Below, piece after piece: positions 45,838 to 57,935 of a stretch of DNA of 64,000 bases. The stretch comes from Isoetes taiwanensis (Eukaryota; Streptophyta; Lycopodiopsida; Isoetales; Isoetaceae). Position 1 is the first letter of the stretch. The number at the start of each line of letters is the position of its first letter. The notes under the pieces were generated by a model that searched no databases, had not been told where the DNA came from, and saw nothing but the letters and a program-made list of their open reading frames with translations. The DNA lies in contig JAJEKV010000098.1 of the NCBI GenBank assembly GCA_021234155.1, positions 1,653,771 to 1,717,770 on the forward strand. Reading direction: 5' to 3'. The position numbers were made by a program, and so were the translations under genes.

Positions 45838-48240
45838 AAAGCACCAATGACTTGCTTGGAAGTTCCTCTTTGTCTTAAAGACCATAAATTAACGACCATA
45901 TGCGAGGTTAGGACCATAAAAACATGTTCTTGTGCTGCTTAATTGTTAAAATGCATAATGACTTGCTAGGAAGTTCCTTTACGTCTTGATGACCCTCACA
46001 GCATTAACGACCGTAATGCGAGTTCAGACGCAACAAAGTGTTTAACAACCAATGAGCCAAAACCAATGGAAGGAGAACAACACATCCAGAAGTATACTTC
46101 AAAGGAAATATGCTCTTTATTATTGATACAAATAGGTACAAAGACAACTAAACCAGCATAAAATCAAAATGGAGCTTTACGGCATTTCTAAGCTATAGAT
46201 ATACCATATCGCGTGGGGCTCATGCTCTTGAGCCTTATTAGAAAGCGCCACCTGGCCAAAACCTTCTCTAATGCATTAGGATATTCTTCGGTTCCCTTTC
46301 AGCGCTTTTGGTTTGCAGCAAAGAAAATCACAACCCATCGCTCTTGTTACTTTAAGCAATTTGGCATCATCTGCTTAAGCCCAATGCACACTAGACACTA
46401 TGGCCTTGTTATCGCGGTTGAAGCTTCCCCGACCAATACAAAGAATGTGAGGCACGAAATTGTTAAACCCAATAAATTAACCACATAACTTGAATCCGTT
46501 AGCCCGAAAAACTCTAGGTTGGTGGCAAACAAAGCAAAAGCAGAGTATGGGTGATGTATGTGTACTATGAGTATTTATGAATGCAAAAATTACAATCCTT
46601 GATCGGCTACTTCAACATGTTGAAGCCTCTTGGAACAAGGACAAGTTAAGCTATACAGTTCTACATTACGCTCTCTTCTTGCCCATTATTGTGTGTGCGG
46701 GACTCTACTATCAAGTATCAAGGCTTCCAAATAAAGAGATCTTGAACCCCGAAGGCGGTTGATATAAAAAATTTGGGACATGAATATGTGGTCGGTTTCT
46801 ACTTAACCTAAGAAGGACCAATAGTCACGGTGTTAGTTTCCAGAGAGGAATGGAAAATTATTAGAACAGCACCAATGACATGCTTGAGAAGTTCCTCTTT
46901 GATAGAGGAACACATTTCAACAAAAGTTAATGAAATTTTAGCTACAATTACGGCCAAAGGCACCAAGAAAAAAATGAAGGTAACACTTAATCTAATATTA
47001 ATTTATTCTTCTCTACAACCCTTGTACTTTAGCATATACATTACCGTTACCTTTGTGGTATTTTTTCGCAGGATGCTATTCTTATTAATTTTCGACTCTT
47101 CCTATATTTTCATGTTATACAAAGTTGCCTTCTAAATTTCAATCAGGTCATATTTACAACTATTCCCACAACCCAATTTTTGGAACCATTGGTTTGTTTT
47201 TCAGAAGGGTTTTCAATTGGGATCCCTATGCTTGCATGTGAAATGGATATGTGAAGAAAGGCTAGGAGATTTAAAAAGGGGATAAAGAGATTGGAAAATA
47301 TATATTCGCGGGGAATCACATGAGTTCGAAGAGTCTACGTCTCTATTTTGCATGCAGTATGCATTGAAATAACATAAAGAGGCATGTGTAATGCATACAA
47401 AATGAACCCATCAGTTCTAATACGACAATGTCGGGTCCCCTTTGGGTACTCCTATTTCTAGCCTACTCTATCTGCCGAATGTGCAAGGTCGAAATGGACT
47501 TTGTTGGATGAAAGCGGGTGTACAAGAATCCAATTGTAGCTAATTTGTTCGGATATGTAATTTCCACCATTGTAGAATTGCCCAATGTCCAAGTGCACGA
47601 AAAGGAATAGCCCTACCCTATTTGAAAGAGTAGACAACCATTTTTTCATGCATGAATGGCGGTATAAGTGTTAGGAAGATGAGGCCAGCCGAAGTGCTTT
47701 CACGCAAGATGGAAAGGGGACCGAAGATGGAATCGGTGACATCTGCCCGGTCGCGTCCTTTTGGTATACAGCCATTTTGGCTATTTATTGCATGTTGAAT
47801 TACACATACTTTAGCTAAGAGCATATATGATGTTTTATTAAGCACCACTACAATACTTTGAAAGTTGATGTATTAAAAAGCACCACCATGCTTTGGGATA
47901 TATGGAAGTATATTTTTGCTGTTGTACCGTATATTTTGTTGTGATACACCATAGAGGAACTACATTCACAGCACCAATGACGTACTTCGAGAAGTTCCTC
48001 TTGATACACCATATGTTTATTGTGATACACCACCATAAAATTTTAGCTAGGGCATGTTCTTGTGCTACAACTAACTAATTATTAGAACAGCACCAATGAC
48101 ATGTTCGAGAGAGTTCCTTTGTCTTAACGACCATAAAACTTTAGCTAAGGGCATGTTCTTGTGCTACAATAACTAATTATTAGGAACAGCACCAATGACA
48201 TGCTTCAAAGAAGTTCCTCTTTGTCTTAAAGACCATGTAC
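45838..48240. repeat. dispersed 3'-flank module (AGCACCAATGACATGCTT...)
   Basis: Six copies of a ~50-bp module AGCACCAATGACNTGCTT...AAGTTCCTCTTTG with CTTAAAGACCATAAA behind it occur near 45843, 45955, 46866, 47970, 48090 and 48188. Companion phrases TTGTTGTGATACACCATAGA and AAAGCATGTT occur near three of them. The modules lie at and beyond the 3' ends of the globulin-like gene and its tandem fragment, so they probably arose by local duplication of one 3' flank. Confidence 0.75.
46020..46765 (-). pseudogene. tandem 3'-end fragment of the 11S globulin-like gene
   Basis: 46020-46765 parallels 48240-48860 phrase by phrase: AGCCAAAACCAATGGAAG, CTATAGATATACCATAT, CCTTCTCTAATGCATT, GGATATTCT, TTTTGGTTTG, GCTTAAGCCCAATGCAC, then CTTCAACATGTTG and AAGCCTCTTGGAACAAGG. 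On the minus strand this corresponds to the last coding exon (ends NALEK) and 3' UTR of the gene at 48.49-50.68 kb. It lacks the upstream exons and has multiple indels, so it is a degenerate partial duplicate in the same orientation. Confidence 0.65.
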
Positions 48241-48487
48241 AGTTCAGACCATACCAAAGTATTTTTAACAACAATAAGCCAAAACCAATGGAAGAAAGAA
48301 CAACAAGTCAGAAGCATAGTTCAAAGAAAATGTGCTCTCTTATTACCACTGATACAAACGAAGATTACAAACCCACAAATAAATATATAAGAAAGAAGCT
48401 TCAGAACTAGACTTCTACATGAAAATTTCCAGCTATAGATATACCATATGCATAAGGCTCTCTTGAGCAGCAGTAGAAACACACAAG

Positions 48488-50683
48488 CTAAGCCTTCTCT
48501 AATGCATTGGGATATTCTCTGGTTCCCTCTGCTGCTTTTGGTTTGGCAGGGAAAATCATAACTTCATCACTCTCGTTGCCTAAGCAATTTGTCAGCATCA
48601 TCTCTGCTTAAGCCCAATGCACTAGACACTATGGCCCACTTGGTAGGCGGTTTAAAGCCCTCAACCAAATAAAATTGCGAGACTGAAATTGTTCAGCAAT
48701 AGAATTAACCACATAACTTGAGCATCGTTGACAAAACAACTCTAGCCTGAATTTGACAAGAAACATGGGTGATGTATGTGTACCTATGAGTATTTATTAA
48801 CTGCAAAAGTTTCCTTATCCTTGATCTCCAGCTACTTCCAACATGTTGGAAGCCTCTTGGAACAAGGACAAGTTAAGCCCACTCCCTGAAATCTCACAGT
48901 ACCTGAAGTCTCTCTTGCCATTGTTGGAAACAATTTCAAGGTCAGCATTACCTCTCATAACATAAATGACCTTGTCCCCATTGTGAATGTAGTTTGGTGC
49001 ATATGGCTAACTCCCTGTTCAATCACAGAAGGGCATGCATGAGACAACAAACATTGTAATATCATAAAAATGATAAGGAGATGCTAGCAATTAAAGCTGA
49101 AAGAGCAAGCTTAGGATCTGCAAGTTTGGCTAACATCTCCTTCCCTATTGTTATCATGACATTGCAATAGTTGTATTCTGCAGATATCACACACTAACAT
49201 AGGCAGGAGATCTTTCGGCTATCTGAGTATGGGTAACTCCACATTAGCACATTTTAAAAGGATTACTACAGGGAAACTATCAGCTCAGTGGTTCCATAAT
49301 CACAGAACTACCAATTCATGCTTAAAATGAAGTGAAATGAGCACTCACTCTTTCCAGCCTCAAAGAACGTGCGACAGGTCCAGATCTGCCAAAGCAAGCA
49401 TTTTTCTGACTGTTGAGCTCCCTAAGCTCTCCAACTTGCCTTACACTGAAACCTCTGGGAAATCCGCGACGAGCTGGTGAATTAAATCACGATCGCCAAG
49501 ATTGATTTCAGATCTTTCTTCCGCGTTCCAAGGACTCCCCTGGATACCTTGATAGTTCCTCCCTGTTTCTCTAGATGTTTCTAGATGCTCTCACGGTTTC
49601 TTCAGACACATCCATGCTTGAAAGAAGAACCGCGAGGGACTGAAACCAGCTCTCTGCCACTAAATGGTTGGGTGCTGCACCGCGAGCATATCAATGCCAT
49701 GATCTTTCTACATATGCTATGAAATAGGTAATCACAGCACCATGATTGTATGATATGTTTTTACATGATCATTCAAGATGCATATGGCATGATATTCATA
49801 AATACTATGCAATGCTGTGAAAAATGTCATGATTATTATTATATGTTTCTGCATAGATGCATATGGCATGATATTCTGTAAATGCATGATAAGATGATGC
49901 ATATATGCTAAAAGTGCTGCAAGAACAATAATCTATACTAAAAAGTTCCCAAGGAAAACAAAAAGCATACCCTAAAGTGATCAGTGTCTCTGCCATGATG
50001 TGCGATGTCAATAAGGCGTGCAGCTGCTCTGCATTATTATTAGGAACCAATAAGCGTTTCCTTTGGGAACAGCCACTACAACACCCTTGTTGATCTTGAA
50101 CTGATTCCCTCTGACCGGACGGAGCCTGCATTTTCAGCGACTAGTTGCAAAAATTCCAGAGCCTGCAAGGCAGAAGTAATGTTAGGTTAAAGTACCTAGA
50201 CTAACAACAACAACAATGCGGACAGATTAAATCAGAGCAGAGAGCAAAATAAACTTGTAGTTTGTTAGGCATAGCTTTAGGATCCACAACAGAAGCAGAA
50301 ACAGGGGAAAGGTAAGTACCTTCCACCAGGAGCTCTGATGGAAAGTTGCTAAGATCGATTGTTTAAAACAACACTTAGTATCTACTTAGACAACAAACAG
50401 AACAAGAACAACCAATGTAGTTATTACCTTCCACCAAGAATATGATAGCATGAAATTGGAGTAGATGGGAAGAAGCAATCATAGATGAACAGTAATTGAT
50501 TCTAGCAGCAAAATATGCTTGCGATCGAAGAGCAGGGGAATTGGGGAGGGCCCGTAATGCCAACCTTGCCGGCTTCAGATTCGAACTGGTCCTAGGCTCA
50601 CGAGGTTTGAGCCATTCCTCACTTTCCTCCTCGTCCACTGGGGCGTCTTTCGACCTCGTTCCTCTATTTCCTTGTCCGGGCAT
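48488..50683 (-). CDS. 11S globulin-like (legumin-type) bicupin gene, frames damaged
   Basis: Minus-strand exons read piecewise. Exon 1 (50683-50428): ATG, a charged start without signal peptide, FESEAG in one frame, then SPALRSQAYFAARI and LLQFHAIIFLVEG ending at a GAAG|GTAATA donor. Exon 2 (50162-49971): after TTGCAG, FKINKGVVVAVPKGNAYWF, NNNAEQL and DIAHHGRDTDHFR, the acidic-chain cupin core. ~49720-49350: DVSEETVRAS and GELRELNSQKNACFG, the start of the basic chain. ~49010-48850: APNYIHNGDKVIYVMRGNADLEIV (second cupin). Last exon: SSALGLSRDDADKLL and NALEKA, stop at 48490-48488. This order matches 11S seed/spore storage globulins, which form hexamers. Lack of a signal peptide would suit the cytosolic 11S-like subgroup. 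Several frameshifts, often near CAG/CTG, make it either a pseudogene or a poorly sequenced gene. Confidence 0.6.
49775..49905. repeat. ~77-bp tandem repeat within an intron of the globulin-like gene
   Basis: GATGCATATGGCATGATATTC recurs 77 bases apart (about 49779 and 49856), each followed by a TAAAT-containing tail. It lies between exons of the minus-strand gene, so it is intronic. Confidence 0.6.
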
Positions 50684-52719
50684 CCAGCACAGACTAGGAC
50701 CAGACAGAAGTACCCAAAGGACTTGGACATTGCCATGGCTGTTAGTGGGAACTATCTTGACAGGTCTGCTCTGCTATACTGCACTAGCCTCATTTATACT
50801 GTCTCAATGCATAATGCATGCAAAAATGGTGGCGTATCTTTCGATTCAAGCCCCACGTAGCATTTTCTCCACCACCTTAGGCCTATCCATTTTGGACCAT
50901 CAAAGCCAGGTCTCTGTTACACATATCCATTTCACATGTGGAAACCCCTAAAACAAACCAATGGTTCCAAAAAAAATCCCCACTTGCCCCTTATACCGTC
51001 TCCATGCATGCAAATGGTCACCTACTAGAGTTACCTTTTTACGCACTTAAGGAGGTGTTGGACAATTCATAATGTTAGAGGCAACAAATTTGAACAAATT
51101 TTGCAGCCCTATACACTAGGTTACCCTCACGGACCCATAAACCCGGAAAATCTACAGAGCTTATACCATATTCTCAAAAGCCTAGTCGGTAGACCAAAAA
51201 CAAGATAGGGTCAAACAAGCTTTTCCACGTCCAACCAAGATTTGAGGAGCATGGTATACAAGTCAATGAAAATTCGAGGAGCATGGTATACAAGTTAAAG
51301 AAAAGTCAAGTCGAGATTTACAGGTGAAAGAAGTGGTAGTGTGAGGGAGCTTGGCAGCTGCAAGAAATATATTACAAATGAATAATAGAATACATAAATC
51401 AATCATGTCCATTAGAAGTTCAAGTTACGAAGGGTGCATAAGCCGATACATGGCTCCATCTTGCGGCTTCCGAGAGCCTCTGCATCAAGCCCTGATATGA
51501 GGAAGATGAATGACACACTCAGAACATATAACGAAGATCAGCAGGGGATTACATGAGCAAGAGGTTTTCATGATTGCTCATTCCATAGCGAAACTCATGT
51601 ATGGAGCAGGTGTTGACACAAGTCAACATGCTACAATTTTATATGCTGCATGTGTGTGAAAACCCGGAACATTGAAATTAAGAAAACAGAAGCGTCAGTA
51701 CTTATACCCGGGCATTGAGCCCGATAATACGTGTGGAATACATTTATGGCTATATATATATATTTTAGGTGCATTAAATCACATTATAGATAGAAAAAGA
51801 ACATTACCTTTCAAAAGTATAAACATGACTAGTTATGGTGCGGTTCTTAGAACTTTAGACTTCTAATTGAAGAGATTGGTTCGTTAATGGCTAGAGTAAT
51901 ACAAGCATTAATGGCTTTTAAGGGAAATGTAATGAGAGCAAGCCTTTAAGATTCAAAATAAAGAACCATTGTGCTTTGGTTGTTCTTTTTAGGGAATAGC
52001 GATCGCTACATTGGGATGTATGTTGTGGCAATACAAATGTTTGTTTTAGTTGGTTTATAGGTACTAATGGAAGTGTTAATCAATTGTTCTTTCTAAATAT
52101 TAAAATTACCAATACATGTAATTCCATCCTTTTAAATAGCATTTTAGCTACTTGAGACAATGATGATAATTACTTGAACCATAATGAATACTATCATTTG
52201 TCTAAACACACATATATTCATTTCCAATATGATGGAAAGGGGCCAAAAACATATTCATCCAATTATGTTTTGCTCCTTTCAATGAATCTGATGTAGATGG
52301 GGCTTTTCTTCATTCTCATAGTGTACGGTCTATAACCGAGTATAGCGTTGAAGTGATATGGTGTTTGTTGTTTATAAGTGACTTGTAAGCTGACTTTAAC
52401 GCCCACTTGCTTTGTCTTAATCTCATCATTTGGTTCACGATCTCATCATCTTTGTTCCGAGAACACAATGCAGCTTGTGCCACATGCGGTCCAGTACTTT
52501 CATCATGTTAAGCCTCATGGTCGGTTTGGTAATTGGGTTTCCATGAATAAATAATTCTCCGGGCTAGAGGCATTCCTTCATATGAGACAAATTCCCTCCA
52601 CTCAAACGCACACGGGACAACCACCAAAACCTTTGTAGCAACTCTAAAACTTTTTCTCCAAACCTATTTGTTCCCAAAATAGCGTCCTTTGAGCAAAACT
52701 TCAAGGTTAGCTTATATTT
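50684..52719. other. upstream flank of the globulin-like gene, unassigned
   Basis: The 5' flank of a minus-strand gene. No coding region is supported; the frames at 50496-50951 overlap exon 1 antisense. 51.23-51.3 kb has a short duplicated phrase GAGGAGCATGGTATACAAGT. The rest is AT-rich without recognisable elements. Confidence 0.4.
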
Positions 52720-53230
52720 TTAGATGACCTGAGGCGTCGGCGGAACCGCAGGCATTGACCTGACGTCGGCGGAACCGCGTCGCATCACGGCGTCACATGC
52801 GACGCCAGCGTTGCATCACGGCATTATCACCGAGGCGTGACCACAGGCGTGGCTTGTGACCATTGACCGCGAGGCGTGACATAGGCGTCGCATGCGGCCC
52901 ATTATACTAAGCATATTCAGCGACCCACGTGTACTATTTTTTAAAATATTCCGTGGAATATCAAAAAATCCGCGATGTGCGGTAAAGCCACGTGCATACG
53001 TCGCATCGCGGCGTCCGCGATAAAAATTTGAAAATCCGTGTAATTTAAAAAGCCACATGTAATGAAAAATCGGCGGTGGCAATTTAAAAAACCGCGTGGA
53101 TGCGATAGCATCGGCGTCATTAAAAATTTGAAAATCCGTGTAATTAAAAAGCCGCGATGTAATAAAGAAGAAAAATCCAGTGTGATAAAAAGCCACTGAG
53201 ATGCAGTCGCTATCGGCGATCAATGAAAAA
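52720..53230. repeat. GC-rich CGTCGCATCACGGCGT repeats and a ~91-bp tandem repeat
   Basis: 52.73-52.91 kb consists of close variants of GGCGTCGGCGGAACCGC, GCGTCGCATCACGGCG and AGGCGTGAC. At 53030 and 53121 the phrase TAAAAATTTGAAAATCCGTG repeats with offset 91, followed by AAAAAGCC. The 16-base CGTCGCATCACGGCGT (52778-52793) also occurs exactly at 59799-59814. Confidence 0.75.
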
Positions 53231-56200
53231 ATAAAAAAAAAAAATAAAAAAAATAAAAAAATGTTTTGGCTTAGATATGGTATTACAATATATGATGTCT
53301 GAAAACAAAGGGCATGTCACCTTCTTTTTAATTGCAAATGGTGAATTGTATTTATATTTTTAAAAATAATCACAAAGACTTCGTTAAGGGGTATCCACCG
53401 CACAGCCTAAGAGCTAATCTCACCGTGGTCAAGGTAGTCATCAAGTGGTGGTGTCCGGTCCCGAGGGACTCCCTCGACCCTCGGCTTGAGGATTTGCGTT
53501 GGATGGCTCTCCACCTGGTTCTCGAGATCCCTCGCCGACCCGCCCCGCGTCCTGCGTCTGGGGCTTGGTTCGTCTCCTCCTTCCTATAAAACCAAAAGAA
53601 TATGGCATTAATGTGGTTCATAGAATTATAATAATTTTCTAGCGCACACATTGGCATTCGTCGATCAATGGGGCGGTTCCCTCTTAGGTATAGCGTTGAT
53701 AGGAATACTTGACTCCACGTTAAGGTGGCTATTTATGCATTGATCTTGCTAGGGGAAACCAGTATAGCCGAGGTCTATGACCAATATGATGAAGTATTAG
53801 CTAATGACATTTAAAGTTCTTATTAAAATTAGCATTGAAGACTAATATAGCTCTTACCCAGTCTATGGTGAAGCAACTAGGCCAGCGAACCCAAATGAAA
53901 CGGATTTCGTTCGGACCTAGTTGTTTTAATGGAGTCCGAGCTCTATATGTTTCTGATGGATCCTTTGCACGTTGAATGCAATCGATTTACAGAGCACCTG
54001 GCACAGTATTATCACAAGTTAAAATTGACGAATGGCAAAAAAATAAGAAATATGATATCTTCCTTGTGGAGATTAAGTGGTTTAGGGACTTTTTGACAAT
54101 GCGCCTCCAATTTTCGCAAATTAGATCTTGATTCAACACGACCACTCTTTGCCCCGGCATAAATCGATAGATCAGCATAATATTCAAATAATAAAAACAA
54201 GACTATGACTAAGGTCATGTACCTCCCTTTTAAGTAGAAGCTAAAAGCCCATCATGGTGAGCTTCTTCAGTTAAACTTTTCTATCTGGGGAAACTTCTGT
54301 TTCATTTTATTTTGACGGCTCTCTCTATTTAGTTGGTCATAAGCGCCAGACCCTCCCCTATATATCACCGGGGAGGCCATAAGCAGTGTGTGACCGCATC
54401 CCTTAGTGTGAGTATAGACACTTCCATCATCTGCTTGGGAAGATAGGTCCCCAACATAAATGGTGGGTATAAAGCGTGTTTATGTCTACCGTCAATATAC
54501 ATATCCGTCCGATAGGAAACTTTTGAGCACTTTACAATTTATTCAAGTGAGAGAGAATGAACAAAACAACAAATTTAGATGACAAAGTACTATTGTTAAG
54601 GGGTTTAAAGTGCTAATATTTAAATTACCCAATATTTCATCAAAAATTATTATTATTATGATAATCCGAGATTGTATTAGGGCCAAATCACCCATGAACT
54701 GCGTGTCTAAAACAAAGCGAAATGGGCCGCTCTTCTTGATTGACGATGTCGTGGGGATGGGACCTCTCAAAGTCGAGCGATTCCGCGATGTTCTTGGGAT
54801 CCGGTCCTTCGATGATAGTGTGATCTTGAAGCGTTGTCTCAGGTTGCTCCACTACTTCTTGACACAGGAAGTAATGAGAGAATGAGCATCTTTAACATCG
54901 CGCAACCAAAAGTGTTTGATGCGTAGTGGATATATTTACACATTGAAATCTCTCCCTCCAAGTTCCTTGCACCGGAAAAATCTATTCCGAGTCTCTTGCC
55001 TAGAGCGAGTCTATACTCGTCTGGAATCTGATATTCTCCTTGGCAGCGAAGCATTGGAGGCGATAATCAACACTATGTCGATGGGAATAGGGCCGAGGCT
55101 GCCTAGCGGCGTTGGTGTCAGAGACGCATAAAAACAATTCATTTATTTATTATTATTTTTATAAAGCTATCTTAATACCCAAACCCTGCTTCTTTGTAGT
55201 GACATGTGGGTTGGCTACTTCAATTTATCGGCCGCGATTGCCCCTACCTCGTGGAGTCCTCACTCCTATTTTTGTCTAAACTCTTCCCTTTCCTCACCAC
55301 AACAAATTAAAACTCCATGCATAAACTTACATACACCTAATTAGAGGGTAAAGCATTAAAAACTATATAAATACTTACCTTAGTCTTCGTCATTCTCGAT
55401 GCGATTGCGATTACCTTTATTCATGTGAGAAAATAGCACACCTAGATCAAAGAAATTATGAGAGAGAAGCATTTGATAACCCTATGAATGATATGGTTGC
55501 AATAATAGAATGATACTTACAAACCATAATAGAATGATACTTACAAACCATGGATGATAAATAGTATTTTCATGGTTCGAAATGTGTGCTACCAATGAGC
55601 CGGAGACTACTGCAGTCTTGACCGTCTTGACAGTATAATGCCATGAATAATGCATCAGCGAAGGGGGCCACAATGAGGAGAGACCTTCAAATTGAGCCTC
55701 CGCCATGACTATATATATTAATTTGACATAGCGAGGAATTGGCGAGGGAAAGCTTTGAACAGTGTCTTTGAATAAATACCTAAATTTATATTCTTTATCT
55801 TCTTATTTATATTATTATAGAAAAGTATCTACAAGTATATATGTATGGGGTGCATATCGAATTCTAGGTTGCCATATTATCAGGCCATGTATCATGTCAT
55901 ACACGAACCTAATTATCCGTGGCACTTTTAGTGCCACATCGCGAAACCATTCGTCAGCATCATCAAACCTAGGTTGTGTCCATTAGCGACCGTGTACCAC
56001 ATCACCAATTCGATTGCCATGTCATCCAAGCCAACTGCGTGTACCATCAAACCCTAGATTGGTATACATGGCATTTTACAATCTAGGGTTTGATGATGTA
56101 GCACACAAAACCTAGGGTTTGGCGATGCATGGCGACCTTACTTTATCTACAAGTTATGATTAATAATTTATTTACCATTAATAATAAGAATTTTTTGATT

Positions 56201-56440
56201 AATAAATTACTTTTTCATTAGTAATTTTGAATAAAAAACATTTATTTGTTGCAACAAACCTCAAATAGGAAGACAAAATTATGTGTCACTTCTTGCAAGC
56301 ATTTAACGGTAGCTTAGCCATCTCAAGTGGATCACCACTTCATATGTCGTCTCTCTCCCCAACTATATCAGGGGAAAGAAACCACAACTGTTTTTGAACA
56401 CATGATGATCACAGAACAATAGATGGGCGATCCATGTGCA
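53231..56440. other. unassigned stretch with scattered small ORFs
   Basis: Plus-strand frames at 54610-54885 and 54916-55131 are consecutive and protein-like (GPLKVERFRDVLGIRSFDDS; SSLHRKNLFRVSCLERVYTRLES), suggesting a decayed coding region at ~54.66-55.13 kb, but I cannot assign a family. Complementary frames at 53332-53657 are GC-rich with no domain. 55.50-55.55 kb has a short tandem ATAGAATGATACTTACAAACC duplication. Confidence 0.35.
56045..56095. repeat. 16-bp perfect inverted repeat, CATCAAACCCTAGATT
   Basis: The arms 56045-56060 and 56080-56095 are exact reverse complements around a 19-base spacer. Related AAACCTAGGTT and AACCTAGGGTTTGG phrases lie at ~55.97 and ~56.11 kb. AAACCCTA resembles the plant telo-box but occurs here as a hairpin, so it may be the core of a small foldback element. 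Confidence 0.85.
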
Positions 56441-57935
56441 CAAGCTCTCTATCCATCATCATTTGGACCTTCATATGTTGGATGATGTCCAATGTGCTAG
56501 AGTGCTCGGTCAGTTGGGTTTATCTGTTTGCCCTCGCGCGTACCGCAATCAAGGGCATCTTCGTAAATGTAGCCCAGGGAATATATGTCGAGATATCCAT
56601 GCGCTTTGGGTAACTTGGTCATCACGATGATGATGTAAAACTCTTCTCCACAAGGATGTCAGCACCCGTTCCATCTCTGTAGTGTATACTTGGCTCTTCG
56701 CTTGGGCATTCGCTCCTTGCCAAAAAAAAAAGCGGAGGCCGTGTCTCAATCGCAATAGCCACCCACATTTTAGCCAAGGGAGTCATCCAAAATGGGTTTG
56801 TCCACTTTGCAATTGAGCTTTGTGTGTCCAACACGGGCGTGGATGGCATAGACTCCTTACTTGCAAGGCCGAAATTTATTTACGGGGCGTGCTTATACCA
56901 CGAGCCTCATTTTGGCTTTCCCTCAGCACTTATCTTCATATCAGCCCTTCTTGAGGCACTACTGCATTGCATTTGACCATCTCCTATAGAAGAGAATTGG
57001 CTCAGGAAGATGGTCAAAGTAATTCTACCAAAGGTTCCTTCATTCGCAGATATACAGGGCCTGTTGGTCCACATGGCTCATCTCCACAAAAAAGAGACCT
57101 GAGGGGGCAAGTCCAGGGGTGTATTATCTTTGGACTTGGGCTCTTGAAGCAGGATATGCAATGACCAACAACCATGATGCAGCTCTATCTTGGCCTCTCC
57201 TGCAAATGCGGTATAATAGTCATCTTGATTAAAGTCTGGGGTTCCCAAGATCTGGATTTGGTATATCCGCAGTTGTTTACCTACCAATGCACTTTACAAC
57301 TCCAACGGCTGGGGGTAAAATGAATGCGACACCCATCGCAGGCATGTAATGATAATCTAGCCCTGCACCAATAGAGCTCTCCCACCATGGATAGACTATC
57401 TGTCGTTTCTGCATGCTTTGGGGGCGCTTCCGGCGTCTTTGGGACCTTTGCACTTCACCGCCCACGAATTATTCCCGTAGTGCATGCCTGCGGCACTTAG
57501 GGGCTCATAAGTGGCACTTTATATAGAAATGCATCTCTGGTGCGGTTGCGGCCGAGCTTTTGGATTGCTGCCGTGGCTCTTCCAACTTTCGGACTCATGC
57601 TGCGGCCACCTCCCACACAATTGAATAGACATTCTTTCTCAATGATGCTGCCAGCGGTTAATTAAGTCTTCGGTTGCATATATCTCTGGATTCGAATTCG
57701 ATGCAATAGCATATTGCAGTTGATGGGATCGCGGCCCTAATTTCTCATCTTTATTGTCCTTCGCGGGAGCCATTTTATGCCTCTGAAACAAAACAAAGTA
57801 ATGAATACAAAAATAGCTTGTCGCACCTAAAATAAATGTCACAACATAATCGACAATATCAAACATATTATCGGACCATATAATCATTGCGCTTGGCGGC
57901 ATTTGTTTGTGGTATTTGTGACGCCATTGTGGCAC
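56440..57935 (-). other. weakly coding minus-strand region, unidentified
   Basis: Successive minus-strand frames at 57639-57935, 57277-57465, 57078-57287, 56622-56849 and 56549-56755 follow one another with frame changes and have protein-like composition (for example LRIYQIQILGTPDFNQDDYY, DNTPLDLPPQVSFLW and IHYRDGTGADILVEKSF). No recognised domain. It could be a frameshift-ridden host gene or a transposon ORF. Confidence 0.3.
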
